Below are positions 34,961 through 42,384 of a stretch of 64,000 bases of DNA, one piece after another (the first letter of the stretch is position 1; each line of letters starts with the position of its first letter). Source of the stretch: Clostridia bacterium (lineage in GTDB: Bacteria > Bacillota > Clostridia > TANB77 > CAG-508); NCBI GenBank assembly GCA_017613275.1, contig JAGAED010000016.1, forward strand, positions 1 to 64,000, written 5' to 3'. The notes beneath the pieces are model-generated. The model saw nothing but the letters and a program-made list of their open reading frames with translations. It searched no databases and had not been told where the DNA came from. The position numbers were made by a program, and so were the translations under genes.

Positions 34961-36202
34961 CTCCTGTATAGCTTTTAAAATTCCAAACTTACCATAAGGA
35001 TAAGTAAGTCCACCTTGCATATATGCAATAAATGGTTCACGAATAGGCCCATCACAACTCAATTCAATTGTAGAACCTTGTGTAAATGTTCCAGCTGCCA
35101 TAATAACTTTATCTTCATATCCGCCCATATCGCCTGGTTCAGGCAATACATTAGCATCTATCGGAGAACCTTTTTGAATTCCTTGGCAGAATTTAATAAG
35201 CTTTTCTTCTGAACCTAACGCAATTGTTTGAACAATATCTGCTCTTTTTTCATTCCATTTTGGTTCTACTGTATATCCTAATTCTTCTAATATTGCACTT
35301 GCAAATACTGCAGTCTTAACGCTGCTTGCAACAACTGATGGTGCAAAGAATAGTCCTTTTAAAAATTGTGTATTTTGCCCTAAAGATGGTCCAATTTCTT
35401 TTCCAATTCCAGGGGATGTCAATCTTTCAGCACATAGTTCTATTAAGTCTTTTTTACCTACAATATAAGCTCCACTTGTAGCAATTCCTGCTCCCAAGTT
35501 TTTCATTAAAGACCCAACTGCAATATCTGCTCCAACTTCGATTGGCTCTCTATCTTGAACAAATTCGCCATAGCAGTTGTCTACCATTATAATTACATTT
35601 TTATTTACTTTTCTTATTTCTTTTATAATAGCTTCAATCTTTTCTATTGTTAAACTTTTTCTTGTTGAATAGCCTCTAGACCTTTGAATTTCCACTAATT
35701 TTACATTATCTGTTGATAATCTTTCAACTATTTTTTGAGTATCAAATTCACTATTTATCAAATCAATTTCTTCATATTTAACTCCAAAAGCTTTTAATGA
35801 GCTTTTGCTTGGATTTTCTCCTAATCCTATAACTGTTTGAAGAGTATCATAAGGTGCTCCTGTAATGCTTAACATTGTATCATTTGGGCGTAATAAACCA
35901 GATAGTGTAATTGCTAACGCATGTGTTCCAGAAATAAGTTGCGCTCTAACTAAAGAATCTTCTGCTTTAAAAACTTTTGCATATATTTCTTCTATTTTAT
36001 TTCTTCCAGGCTCATCGATTCCATAGCCTGTTGCTGAATTTAGGTGTGGTTCAGACAAATTGCATTCTTGAAATGCACTAATTACCTTATAACTATTCGC
36101 TTCGCATGTTTCATCGATTTCTTTGAATTTATTATTTAGCTTTTCTTCGACATTTTTTGCTAAATCAACAAGTTTTTTATCAATTCCATAGTTTTCTAAC
36201 AT
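34949..36202 (-). CDS. Aluminium-resistance/methionine gamma-lyase-like PLP enzyme (YnbB family)
   Basis: A 417-residue fold-type I PLP enzyme. The PLP-binding lysine lies in VGSLMKNLGAG; other typical stretches are SGTHALAITLSGLLRPNDTML, VDNCYGEFV (cofactor Asp) and the C-terminal GDMGGYEDKVIMAAGTFTQGST. The family is annotated as aluminium resistance protein or methionine gamma-lyase-like; the true substrate is not firmly known. The stop codon lies inside a palindromic element (34838-34960). Confidence 0.9.
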   Translation of the reverse strand: MLENYGIDKKLVDLAKNVEEKLNNKFKEIDETCEANSYKVISAFQECNLSEPHLNSATGYGIDEPGRNKIEEIYAKVFKAEDSLVRAQLISGTHALAITLSGLLRPNDTMLSITGAPYDTLQTVIGLGENPSKSSLKAFGVKYEEIDLINSEFDTQKIVERLSTDNVKLVEIQRSRGYSTRKSLTIEKIEAIIKEIRKVNKNVIIMVDNCYGEFVQDREPIEVGADIAVGSLMKNLGAGIATSGAYIVGKKDLIELCAERLTSPGIGKEIGPSLGQNTQFLKGLFFAPSVVASSVKTAVFASAILEELGYTVEPKWNEKRADIVQTIALGSEEKLIKFCQGIQKGSPIDANVLPEPGDMGGYEDKVIMAAGTFTQGSTIELSCDGPIREPFIAYMQGGLTYPYGKFGILKAIQEVGK

Positions 36203-36272
36203 TTTTATACCTCTCTTTTCACTAATACCAATATTTTACTACATTTTTAGAGTTTTTGCAACATACAAGTAA

Positions 36273-36301
36273 ATGGACTTGTACTAAAAGCACAAGCCCA
36301 T
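36273..36301 (-). terminator. Terminator-like stem
   Basis: 10-bp stem (ATGG-CTTGT type, one G-U wobble on the minus strand) beyond the 137-residue gene; the T-run is weak. Confidence 0.5.
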
Positions 36302-36309
36302 TTTAGTGG

Positions 36310-36723
36310 TCAATTATTATTTTTTTGGTTTTGTTCTTCTGATTTGTCTGATAAAATCAATGAAGATGCACAATATAATGGTCTATCATCATCAAATACT
36401 TCTTCATCTTTTTTTATAAGCATTCCCATCTTATAAACATATTTTGATTCCTCTTTTGGTGTCTTTAGTATATCTATTAACGATATTACTCTAACAAACA
36501 CTAATATAGCATATACACCCGAAAACATGTAATATATCCACACATTTTCTGGTTTTATGTAAATAGCTATTATACTCCAACCGCAACAAAGAATCCCCCC
36601 TGTTATGATAGATAGTACTGTCCAAAACTTTGACATATAAGATTTTTTCCGATTTACTGTTATTACATAAATGTCTGTAATCGAAGCAAAACAACATATT
36701 CCAAGTATAATTGCCTGAACCAT
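36310..36723 (-). CDS. Small membrane protein, function unknown
   Basis: A 137-residue protein with three hydrophobic segments (about residues 1-22, 32-55 and 65-88) and a polar C-terminal tail that is acidic and Asn/Gln-rich at the end. No family recognised. It lies alone between the PLP-enzyme gene and rpsR and is preceded by AAGGAGG. Confidence 0.72.
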   Translation of the reverse strand: MVQAIILGICCFASITDIYVITVNRKKSYMSKFWTVLSIITGGILCCGWSIIAIYIKPENVWIYYMFSGVYAILVFVRVISLIDILKTPKEESKYVYKMGMLIKKDEEVFDDDRPLYCASSLILSDKSEEQNQKNNN

Positions 36724-36834
36724 ATTCTTTTAACCTCCTTAAAAAGTTTAAGGGGTATTGATTTGTCATTGACCAAAACAAATCTTATGCGTATGAATAA
36801 TTATATTATATCAAATTTCACCTTAAAATGCAAC

Positions 36835-36861
36835 AAAAGCCGCTGAAATTCAGCGGCTTTT
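36835..36861 (-). terminator. rpsF-ssb-rpsR operon terminator
   Basis: Perfect stem AAAAGCCGCTGAA/TTCAGCGGCTTTT just after rpsR; the minus-strand 3' arm ends in TTTTG. Confidence 0.85.
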
Positions 36862-36882
36862 GATTTGTGTATTTTCGAAAAA

Positions 36883-37164
36883 TTAATTTTGTGCATATGG
36901 TAATATAGCAATATGTCTAGCTCTTTTGATTGCTGTTGTGATATCTCTTTGATGTTTAGCACAAGCTCCAGTATTTCTTCTTGGTAAGATTTTTCCTCTT
37001 TCATTGATGAATTTTCTTAATTGTTCTGGATTTTTGTAGTCTAAAACATAATTTTTATCACTGCACATTACGCATACTTTTTTTCTTTGTTTTCTGAATT
37101 TTGGATTGTAATCCTCATCATAATTTTTATTATTATTTCTTTTATTTTGTTTTTTGTCTGCCAT
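36883..37164 (-). CDS. rpsR: Ribosomal protein bS18
   Basis: A 93-residue basic protein of the 30S platform. A polar N-terminal extension ([19 protein letters not shown]) is followed by [12 protein letters not shown] with a CxxC pair, then [22 protein letters not shown] and [20 protein letters not shown], the S18 core. The CxxC form indicates the zinc-binding-type ('C+') S18 seen in many Firmicutes. Last gene of the rpsF-ssb-rpsR operon. Confidence 0.97.
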   Translation of the reverse strand: MADKKQNKRNNNKNYDEDYNPKFRKQRKKVCVMCSDKNYVLDYKNPEQLRKFINERGKILPRRNTGACAKHQRDITTAIKRARHIAILPYAQN

Positions 37165-37190
37165 TTTCTATTTCCCCCCTTAACTATAAT

Positions 37191-37622
37191 CTAGAATGGT
37201 AGGTCGTCTGTACTAGAAGAAACTTCAAAATCTGATCCCATGCTTCCTGGAGCTGTTGTACCAAATGCATTTTCAAATGCAGCTGCTCCAACTTCTCCTT
37301 CTCTTTTGCTATCTGCAAAATATGCTTCTTCTGCAACAACTTCTGTTACATAGTGTTTTGCACCTTGATCATCATCCCAAGTTCTTGTTTGAATTCTTCC
37401 AATTACTCCTACTTGTTGACCTTTCTTAAAGTATTTACTGCAAAATTCTCCTGTTTTGCTCCAAGCAACTATGTTTATAAAGTCTGCTTGTCTTTCTTCA
37501 CCTTGTCTAGCAAATCTTCTATTTACTGCTAAGCTAAATGAAGCAACTAATGTATTATTTGTTTGTGTATATCTAACTTCTGGGTCTCTTGTTAATCTTC
37601 CCATCAATACTACTTTGTTCAT
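37191..37622 (-). CDS. ssb: Single-stranded DNA-binding protein
   Basis: A 143-residue OB-fold protein. MNKVVLMGRLTRDPEVRYTQ and FINIVAWSKTGEFCSKYFKKG are the classical SSB motifs; a low-complexity linker leads to the acidic tip ending DDLPF, which recruits replication and repair partners. It lies between rpsF and rpsR, the conserved bacterial order. The start is preceded by GATAGGTGATAG. Confidence 0.97.
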   Translation of the reverse strand: MNKVVLMGRLTRDPEVRYTQTNNTLVASFSLAVNRRFARQGEERQADFINIVAWSKTGEFCSKYFKKGQQVGVIGRIQTRTWDDDQGAKHYVTEVVAEEAYFADSKREGEVGAAAFENAFGTTAPGSMGSDFEVSSSTDDLPF

Positions 37623-37706
37623 ATTCTATCACCTATCCTTACTTCAAATAAAGGCCCTTATCTTTATTTAATTTTATTTTTCTAATTTTCATTAGACTTT
37701 ATGCAA

Positions 37707-38000
37707 TTAAGCATCTAATTTAACTGTGATGAATTTTATTACTTCATCAGATATTCTGTAATTTCTTTCAAGTTCAGCAATTGTTTCTGGTTCTGCATCA
37801 AAGTTAAATTGCATATATGTAGCTTCAGTGAATTTTTTGATTGCATAAGCTAATTGTTTTTTACCTAAATTGTTTACAGATTCTACTTTTCCTGTTTTAT
37901 TGATTAGTCCTGTGTATTTTTCTTCAACAGCTTTTAAACCTGCCTCATCAACTTCTGGACTAACAATGATAACACTTTCGTATTTATTCATTATTTTCAC
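37707..38000 (-). CDS. rpsF: Ribosomal protein bS6
   Basis: A 97-residue ferredoxin-fold protein that pairs with S18. NKYESVIIVSPEVDE at the start, GKKQLAYAIKKFTEATYMQFNF in the middle and the RNYRISDEVIKFITVKLD end are typical. The start is the ATG of either MKIMNKYES or MNKYES; AAGGGAGGTG upstream fits the first. First gene of its operon. Confidence 0.96.
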   Translation of the reverse strand: MKIMNKYESVIIVSPEVDEAGLKAVEEKYTGLINKTGKVESVNNLGKKQLAYAIKKFTEATYMQFNFDAEPETIAELERNYRISDEVIKFITVKLDA

Positions 38001-38048
38001 CTCCCTTTGGATTTACAACCTGCGCCTTAGAGCGCAAGTAGAGAATTT

Positions 38049-38080
38049 AAATAGGTATGCTCTTTAAAGCATACCTATTT
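38049..38080. terminator. Hairpin between the S66 peptidase gene and rpsF
   Basis: 13-bp stem AAATAGGTATGCT with a six-base loop. It may end the upstream peptidase transcript; the following T-run is short. Confidence 0.65.
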
Positions 38081-38127
38081 TACCACATTTATGTTACTTT
38101 GGCAAGCATTTTTATGAATTTTTTAAT

Positions 38128-39057
38128 CTATTTTACACAATTTTCAAGTAATTCTATTTTTATTTTCTTTGAAGTGTCAATTTTTGCTTTTATGCCTATT
38201 GGAATTACTGTTTTTGTTTCTATATGCCCAAAATTATTTGACTTTATAATTGGGAAATTATATTCATCTCCAATAACATCTTTTACAATTTGCTCTAATG
38301 CTATTCCCATGCTATTTTCATAATTCCCAATCCAAATGCCTTTTATTTTATCAAATACACCATTTTGTTTCATAAAATATAGAGAATTGCTAACAACCTC
38401 TGGTGGTGATTCAAATCCTAATTCTTCTATAAATAATAGTTTATCTTCAAAATCAACTGAATATTTTCCAGCTGTAACTCCTTTGGTTAGAAAAATATTA
38501 CCACCAATTAATTCGCCTTCTGCAACACCTTCTTGAATTGTAAGGTATTTGTCATTCTCAGATATTCCGAATTCTAGACTTCCATCTACAAATCTTTTAA
38601 TTGCTTCTTTATAACTAAAATCAGTTTCATCTGTTGCAATTGTTTTAAAATTTGTAGCGCTAAATGTTACTAAACCAGTTTTAGCGGCAATCATATTTGT
38701 TATAGACGTTATATCACTATAGCCACAAATTATTTTAGGATTTTCTCTTATTAAGTCATAATCCAAATATTCAAACACTGAATTTGAATTATTTCCACCT
38801 TTTGCACACCATATCATTTTTACTTCTTTATCTGCAAACATTGCATTTATGTCCTCTGCCTTTTCTTTCGCAGTTGCTGAATATCCACATGTATTGCTGA
38901 ATAAATTCTTGGCAAATTTTACTTTGAATCCTTCTTTTTCAACCATTTCTTTGGCTTTTTTTACTTCTTCTATCTTTTCACCAACTATTGGATCAGATGG
39001 TGCAATTACCCCTATTGTATCTCCTTTATTTAATTTTGCAGGAATTATCTTTTCCAT
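38128..39057 (-). CDS. S66 family LD-carboxypeptidase-like peptidase (LdcA/MccF)
   Basis: A 309-residue serine peptidase of the S66 family, which trims L,D-linked peptidoglycan peptides or cleaves peptidyl-nucleotides (MccF). The nucleophile lies in CGYSDIT, with the acid in LLFIEELG and the catalytic His in FGHIETKTVIPIG. The start is set at 39057 (MEKIIPAK) by AAAGGAGG; an upstream start would put this site inside the gene. A likely promoter with TTGAAC and TATTTT lies about 30 bases further upstream. Confidence 0.9.
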   Translation of the reverse strand: MEKIIPAKLNKGDTIGVIAPSDPIVGEKIEEVKKAKEMVEKEGFKVKFAKNLFSNTCGYSATAKEKAEDINAMFADKEVKMIWCAKGGNNSNSVFEYLDYDLIRENPKIICGYSDITSITNMIAAKTGLVTFSATNFKTIATDETDFSYKEAIKRFVDGSLEFGISENDKYLTIQEGVAEGELIGGNIFLTKGVTAGKYSVDFEDKLLFIEELGFESPPEVVSNSLYFMKQNGVFDKIKGIWIGNYENSMGIALEQIVKDVIGDEYNFPIIKSNNFGHIETKTVIPIGIKAKIDTSKKIKIELLENCVK

Positions 39058-39114
39058 AAACTTGCCTCCTTTTGTATATAAAATATCATATTTTGTTGTT
39101 TTGTTCAAGGGAAA

Positions 39115-39145
39115 TCTTTAAGGTGCCAAAATGGAACCTTAAAGA
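39115..39145. repeat. ORF6N-type palindrome, degenerate copy
   Basis: Arms TCTTTAAGGT/ACCTTAAAGA with an inner CCA/TGG pair. Its outer arms equal those of the palindrome within the ORF6N gene at 40018-40052. Read on the minus strand in one frame it gives S-L-R-F-H-F-G-T-L-K, resembling a variant of the ORF6N family motif. Confidence 0.8.
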
Positions 39146-39179
39146 AAACTTGAGGTCACAATTTGTGACCTCAAGTTTT
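39145..39179 (-). terminator. ORF6N-type palindrome acting as terminator
   Basis: Perfect 16-bp arms AAAACTTGAGGTCACA/TGTGACCTCAAGTTTT with a three-base ATT loop, starting right after the stop of the 48-residue gene. On the minus strand one frame reads N-L-R-S-Q-I-V-T-S-S, the hallmark motif of ORF6N proteins. Confidence 0.85.
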
Positions 39180-39326
39180 TTATTCTCCCCATAATACTCT
39201 TTCTGCATGCTTTTTCATTTCTTCGTGTGTATAAAATTTTGTATTTTTATCCTGCGCCTCTTCTTCTGCATTTTTTAATTCATTTTCTATATTATTCAAA
39301 TCACATACTATTTTTATATTATTCAT
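39180..39326 (-). CDS. Small antitoxin-like protein (RelB/DinJ-tail-like)
   Basis: A 48-residue acidic protein starting MNNIKIVCDLNNIENEL and ending TKFYTHEEMKKHAERVLWGE. The pattern 'AEEEAQDKNTKFYTHEE' resembles the C-terminal half of RelB/DinJ-type antitoxins; the DNA-binding N-terminal half is missing, so it may be a remnant or a minimal antitoxin. GAGGTGAG precedes the ATG. It follows the ORF6N gene by 19 bases in the same direction and is probably co-transcribed with it. No toxin gene is next to it. Confidence 0.6.
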   Translation of the reverse strand: MNNIKIVCDLNNIENELKNAEEEAQDKNTKFYTHEEMKKHAERVLWGE

Positions 39327-39345
39327 TATTTTCTCACCTCAATAA

Positions 39346-40281
39346 TTATTGTATACTTCCAATCATTCTAATTCTATTTGTAAAATTCTCTATTATCTCT
39401 GTATCTTCAATTTTGTTAATTCCAAAGCATTTATTTCCCAAATCTTTTATAGAAGCTCCACAATGATATAATTCTTTGTTGTCAATTACAATAAATCTAT
39501 CATGAAACTTATTTGTTTTTGCCACCTTCAATGTAGGATATTCTTTATTGAATTTTTGTATATCTATATTTTGTATATTACTTTTATTTGATGTTAATAT
39601 AACAACTTCAACATCTTTATTTTTCTTTGATAGCATTTTTAATATACTATCATCTATATAATTATCAATTATTAGAATTTTACTCTTTGCTTTTTTTATG
39701 ATATCTACAATTAAACTGTAACTATCCCATATTTGACCTTGAAAGAATATTTTTTGTTTAATATCTTCTTCATTTTGAAACATATTAAATAATTGTTTTA
39801 TATTTTTTTCATTTTCTAATTGCTTATATTCTAATGTTGTTAGCCTTTCAAATAATTGACCATTATTGTACAAAAACTTTCTCATTTCAACAAATGCATT
39901 CATAATATTTATACTAACTTGAATTGCTATATTATTTTTTAATAATCCCGAAAGCATTGCAATACCTTGTTCTGTAAAAGCATAAGGCAAATATTTTCTA
40001 TGCTGTCCTCTTCCATTATTCTTTAAGGTCGCAATTTGCGACCTTAAAGAATTAAATTCTTCTTCAGTTAATTGAAAACAAAATTCCTGTGGAAATCTAG
40101 CATTATTTCTATTTACTGTTTCATTTATTCGTTTAGTAGGATAATGATATAGTCTTGCCACATCACTATCTATTATCACTTGTTTTTCTCTTATTGTATA
40201 TATCATACTCTTTATATCAACATCAGTATCTAAATACTCTATAAAATTATTATTTTCTACTTTTTGTAATTCTTTTTCCAT
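39346..40281 (-). CDS. ORF6N/KilA-N-type DNA-binding protein with PLD-like C-terminal domain
   Basis: A 311-residue protein. Residues about 20-130 form an ORF6N domain: VIIDSDVARLYHYPTKRINE, RFPQEFCFQLTEEE, the LRSQIATLK motif, and RKYLPYAFTEQGIAMLSGLL. A helical linker follows (about 150-180). The C-terminal 120 residues (SKILIIDNYIDDSILKML, then KFHDRFIVIDNKELYHCG with an HxR...D pattern) look like a phospholipase-D-like domain. Such proteins are found on mobile and accessory DNA. The LRSQIATLK codons form a perfect 35-bp palindrome. Followed by a 48-residue antitoxin-like gene. Confidence 0.88.
   Translation of the reverse strand: MEKELQKVENNNFIEYLDTDVDIKSMIYTIREKQVIIDSDVARLYHYPTKRINETVNRNNARFPQEFCFQLTEEEFNSLRSQIATLKNNGRGQHRKYLPYAFTEQGIAMLSGLLKNNIAIQVSINIMNAFVEMRKFLYNNGQLFERLTTLEYKQLENEKNIKQLFNMFQNEEDIKQKIFFQGQIWDSYSLIVDIIKKAKSKILIIDNYIDDSILKMLSKKNKDVEVVILTSNKSNIQNIDIQKFNKEYPTLKVAKTNKFHDRFIVIDNKELYHCGASIKDLGNKCFGINKIEDTEIIENFTNRIRMIGSIQ
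40018..40052. repeat. Palindrome inside the ORF6N coding sequence
   Basis: Perfect 16-bp arms ATTCTTTAAGGTCGCA/TGCGACCTTAAAGAAT with an ATT loop, encoding N-S-L-R-S-Q-I-A-T-L-K on the minus strand. Same arm length, loop and core as the terminator at 39145-39179. Confidence 0.9.
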
Positions 40282-40382
40282 AATATCAACATCCTTCGTA
40301 TAAATATTTGTTTCATGAACAATTGTATAGTATCATGATAATTCTTAATAGTCAACTATTTAGTTAAAATTTATTAAAATAA

Positions 40383-40432
40383 AAAAATGAATTGAACTTT
40401 GGTATTTTAATTTCAAAATTCAATTCATTTTT
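40383..40432 (-). terminator. Terminator of the Xre-family gene
   Basis: 14-bp stem AAAAATGAATTGAA with a 22-base loop; overlaps the end of the gene and is followed by T on the minus strand. Confidence 0.65.
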
Positions 40433-40661
40433 CTATTTGAACATATTCAATTATATCTGTAATAGTGCAGTTTAGGTAATCACAAAGTCTTGCTACTACG
40501 AAGATATCAAATCTTACTAATTCCCCTGTCATCATTCTTTTTAAAACTTTAAAATCTGTATTTGTATCTCTCATCAATTTATTTATACTAATTTTTTTGG
40601 CTTTTAAAACATCTTCAAGTTTAAATAAATACTCCCCTTCTTCAATCTTTAATCTAACCAT
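40425..40661 (-). CDS. Small Xre/Cro-type HTH regulator
   Basis: A 78-residue single-domain helix-turn-helix protein of the YozG/Cro-CI type: LEDVLKAKKISINKLMRDTN, then VARLCDYLNCTITDIIEYV, typical of the fourth and fifth helices. It is transcribed away from the pilin-like gene, from which it is separated by 142 bases containing a promoter whose spacer is a perfect palindrome (40724-40741). It is the obvious candidate to bind there. AGGAGC precedes the ATG. Confidence 0.88.
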   Translation of the reverse strand: MVRLKIEEGEYLFKLEDVLKAKKISINKLMRDTNTDFKVLKRMMTGELVRFDIFVVARLCDYLNCTITDIIEYVQIEK

Positions 40662-40717
40662 AATTAGCTCCTAAACTTATAACTTTATTTATTTAATTAT
40701 AAATTTTTATTTGCTAC

Positions 40718-40746
40718 TTGACTATTGGTTGTGTAACCAATATAAT
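40718..40746 (+). promoter_or_regulatory. Promoter with palindromic operator filling its spacer
   Basis: TTGACT (40718-40723), 17 bases, TATAAT (40741-40746). The spacer is ATTGGTT-GTGT-AACCAAT (40724-40741), a perfect 7-bp inverted repeat sharing its last base with the -10 box. A repressor bound here would block RNA polymerase. Confidence 0.82.
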
Positions 40747-40803
40747 TGAATTATAATTTTGATGAAAACATTCAAAAGAAAAAATTGAAGGAGGAAACAT
40801 ATT

Positions 40804-42334
40804 ATGAAAAAATCACTAAATCGTAGTATTTATGAACACTTTAGCTTTTATAAAAAAAGCAAAACAAACAATACTGGTATTACACTAATAGCACTTGTGA
40901 TTACGATTATTGTTCTGCTAATTTTAGCACGGAATTACAATTAGTGCTTTAACTGGAAGTGACTCTGCACCTGCAAAAGCAAATGAAGCAGAGCAAAAAA
41001 ATGATATTGGTTCAGCAAAAGACCAAATTGCCGTAGCAGCAATAAATGCTAAAACAGATGCGTATGAAACTGCTTATGTAGGAAATGAAGTAACAGCAGA
41101 AAATGCTTCTACAACTGTTGGGCAATCTGTAATTGATGCAGTATTACCTTTTAATGGAACAAATTCCGGAAAAGCTTCAATTGAAGTAACACAAGCTATA
41201 ACAAATAATGTAAAAGGAAATGCTTCAATCTCAATCACTACAAGAGACTTTGTAGTAGATGGAACAATTACACTTCAAGACGGAATTTTAACTTGGGGAG
41301 CAATTGAGCCAAATATACCAAGCATAACAATAACAAATCCTCCAAAAACTATAGGAATTGGAAAAAGCACAACACTAACAACACAAATAAAAAGAGTAAC
41401 ACCAACTCCAACAATTACTTGGACAAGCAGCAGCAACTCACTTGCAACAGTAACTGCTGAAGGAAAGGCAAATGGCATTGCAGCAGGAGATGTAATAATA
41501 ACAGCAAAGATAACTGTTGATGGAGTAGATTATTTAGATAATTGTAGTATAACAATAAAAGAAGAAAAATTTTTAGGTGATGCAAGACAAGCAGACAAAT
41601 ATGGATACAAGGTAACAGGATATGATGCCAAACTAACAGAAGTAGGATGTTGGAGATTATTCTATCAAGATGATGACAATACATATTTAATAGCCAATAT
41701 ACCACAAGGTTCTTATACACCAAGTGACTATTATGCTGCAAGTGAAGAAACAAGATATACAACAGGAGGAAGCGTAAGTGAAGTAGGAAAAAATTTAAAC
41801 GAAAAATATTATAAAGCATATCCAACAAAATTTACATTAGGAGAAACGCCAAAAAATATGAGAGCAGTAGCATGGATGACAGATACAAGTAACACATTAT
41901 GGAGTCAATATGTAACAGGAAATGCAAGCTGGGCAATAGCAAGTCCAACAATAGAATTATTTGTAGAATCATATAATGCAGTAAAAGAAGATATAGATGC
42001 AAAGAGAAAAGCAGGAACGACAACTGAAGCAGCAAGAACAGAAATTACAGCAACATTAACTTCATATGGATATTCTTCGGGACAAAGCGGATTAGATGTA
42101 AACTATAACCATGGAATATATAATTATGCAACAAGCGGAGATGAATGGTGGCTTGCTTCGCCTAGGTCTAATGATACCTCTGGTTGCCTTTTTGTGAAAG
42201 GTATCAACAGTTGCGTGGCTGGTACCAATATTACTAATCAGCGTACGAATGCAGTTCGCCCAATAGTTTGTATTCCAACAACTACATTCAATGCAGCAGT
42301 TGCATCTGGAACATATACATTAACAGATGAATAA
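40804..42334 (+). pseudogene. Pilin-like/Big2/lectin-like surface protein gene with one-base frameshift
   Basis: A reconstructed protein of about 509 residues. It has a prepilin-like N-terminus (polar leader, then GITLIALVITIIVLLILAG), a stalk region, a Big_2-type Ig-like domain (about residues 150-235: ITITNPPKTIGIGKSTTLTT), and a C-terminal domain with DEWWLASPRS and NAVRPIVCIP. The last pattern resembles the C-type-lectin fold of hypervariable surface proteins. After codon GCA (40927-40929) an extra C at 40930 shifts the frame and stops at 40942-40944; deleting it gives one open frame to 42334. The stretch 42160-42270 is distinctly GC-richer. Strong promoter and GAAGGAGG are present. Confidence 0.88.
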
Positions 42335-42343
42335 AACTTTAAC

Positions 42344-42377
42344 AAAAAATGAATTTGCGAATGCAAATTCATTTTTT
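42344..42377. terminator. Bidirectional terminator
   Basis: Perfect 15-bp stem AAAAAATGAATTTGC with a four-base loop; T-runs on both strands, between the lectin-like gene and smc. Confidence 0.88.
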
Positions 42378-42384
42378 GGTTATA

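Noticed and set aside
36801-37004. Small open frames overlapping the rpsR terminator and gene
   Set aside because: They run in other frames of rpsR and its terminator and lack ribosome sites.
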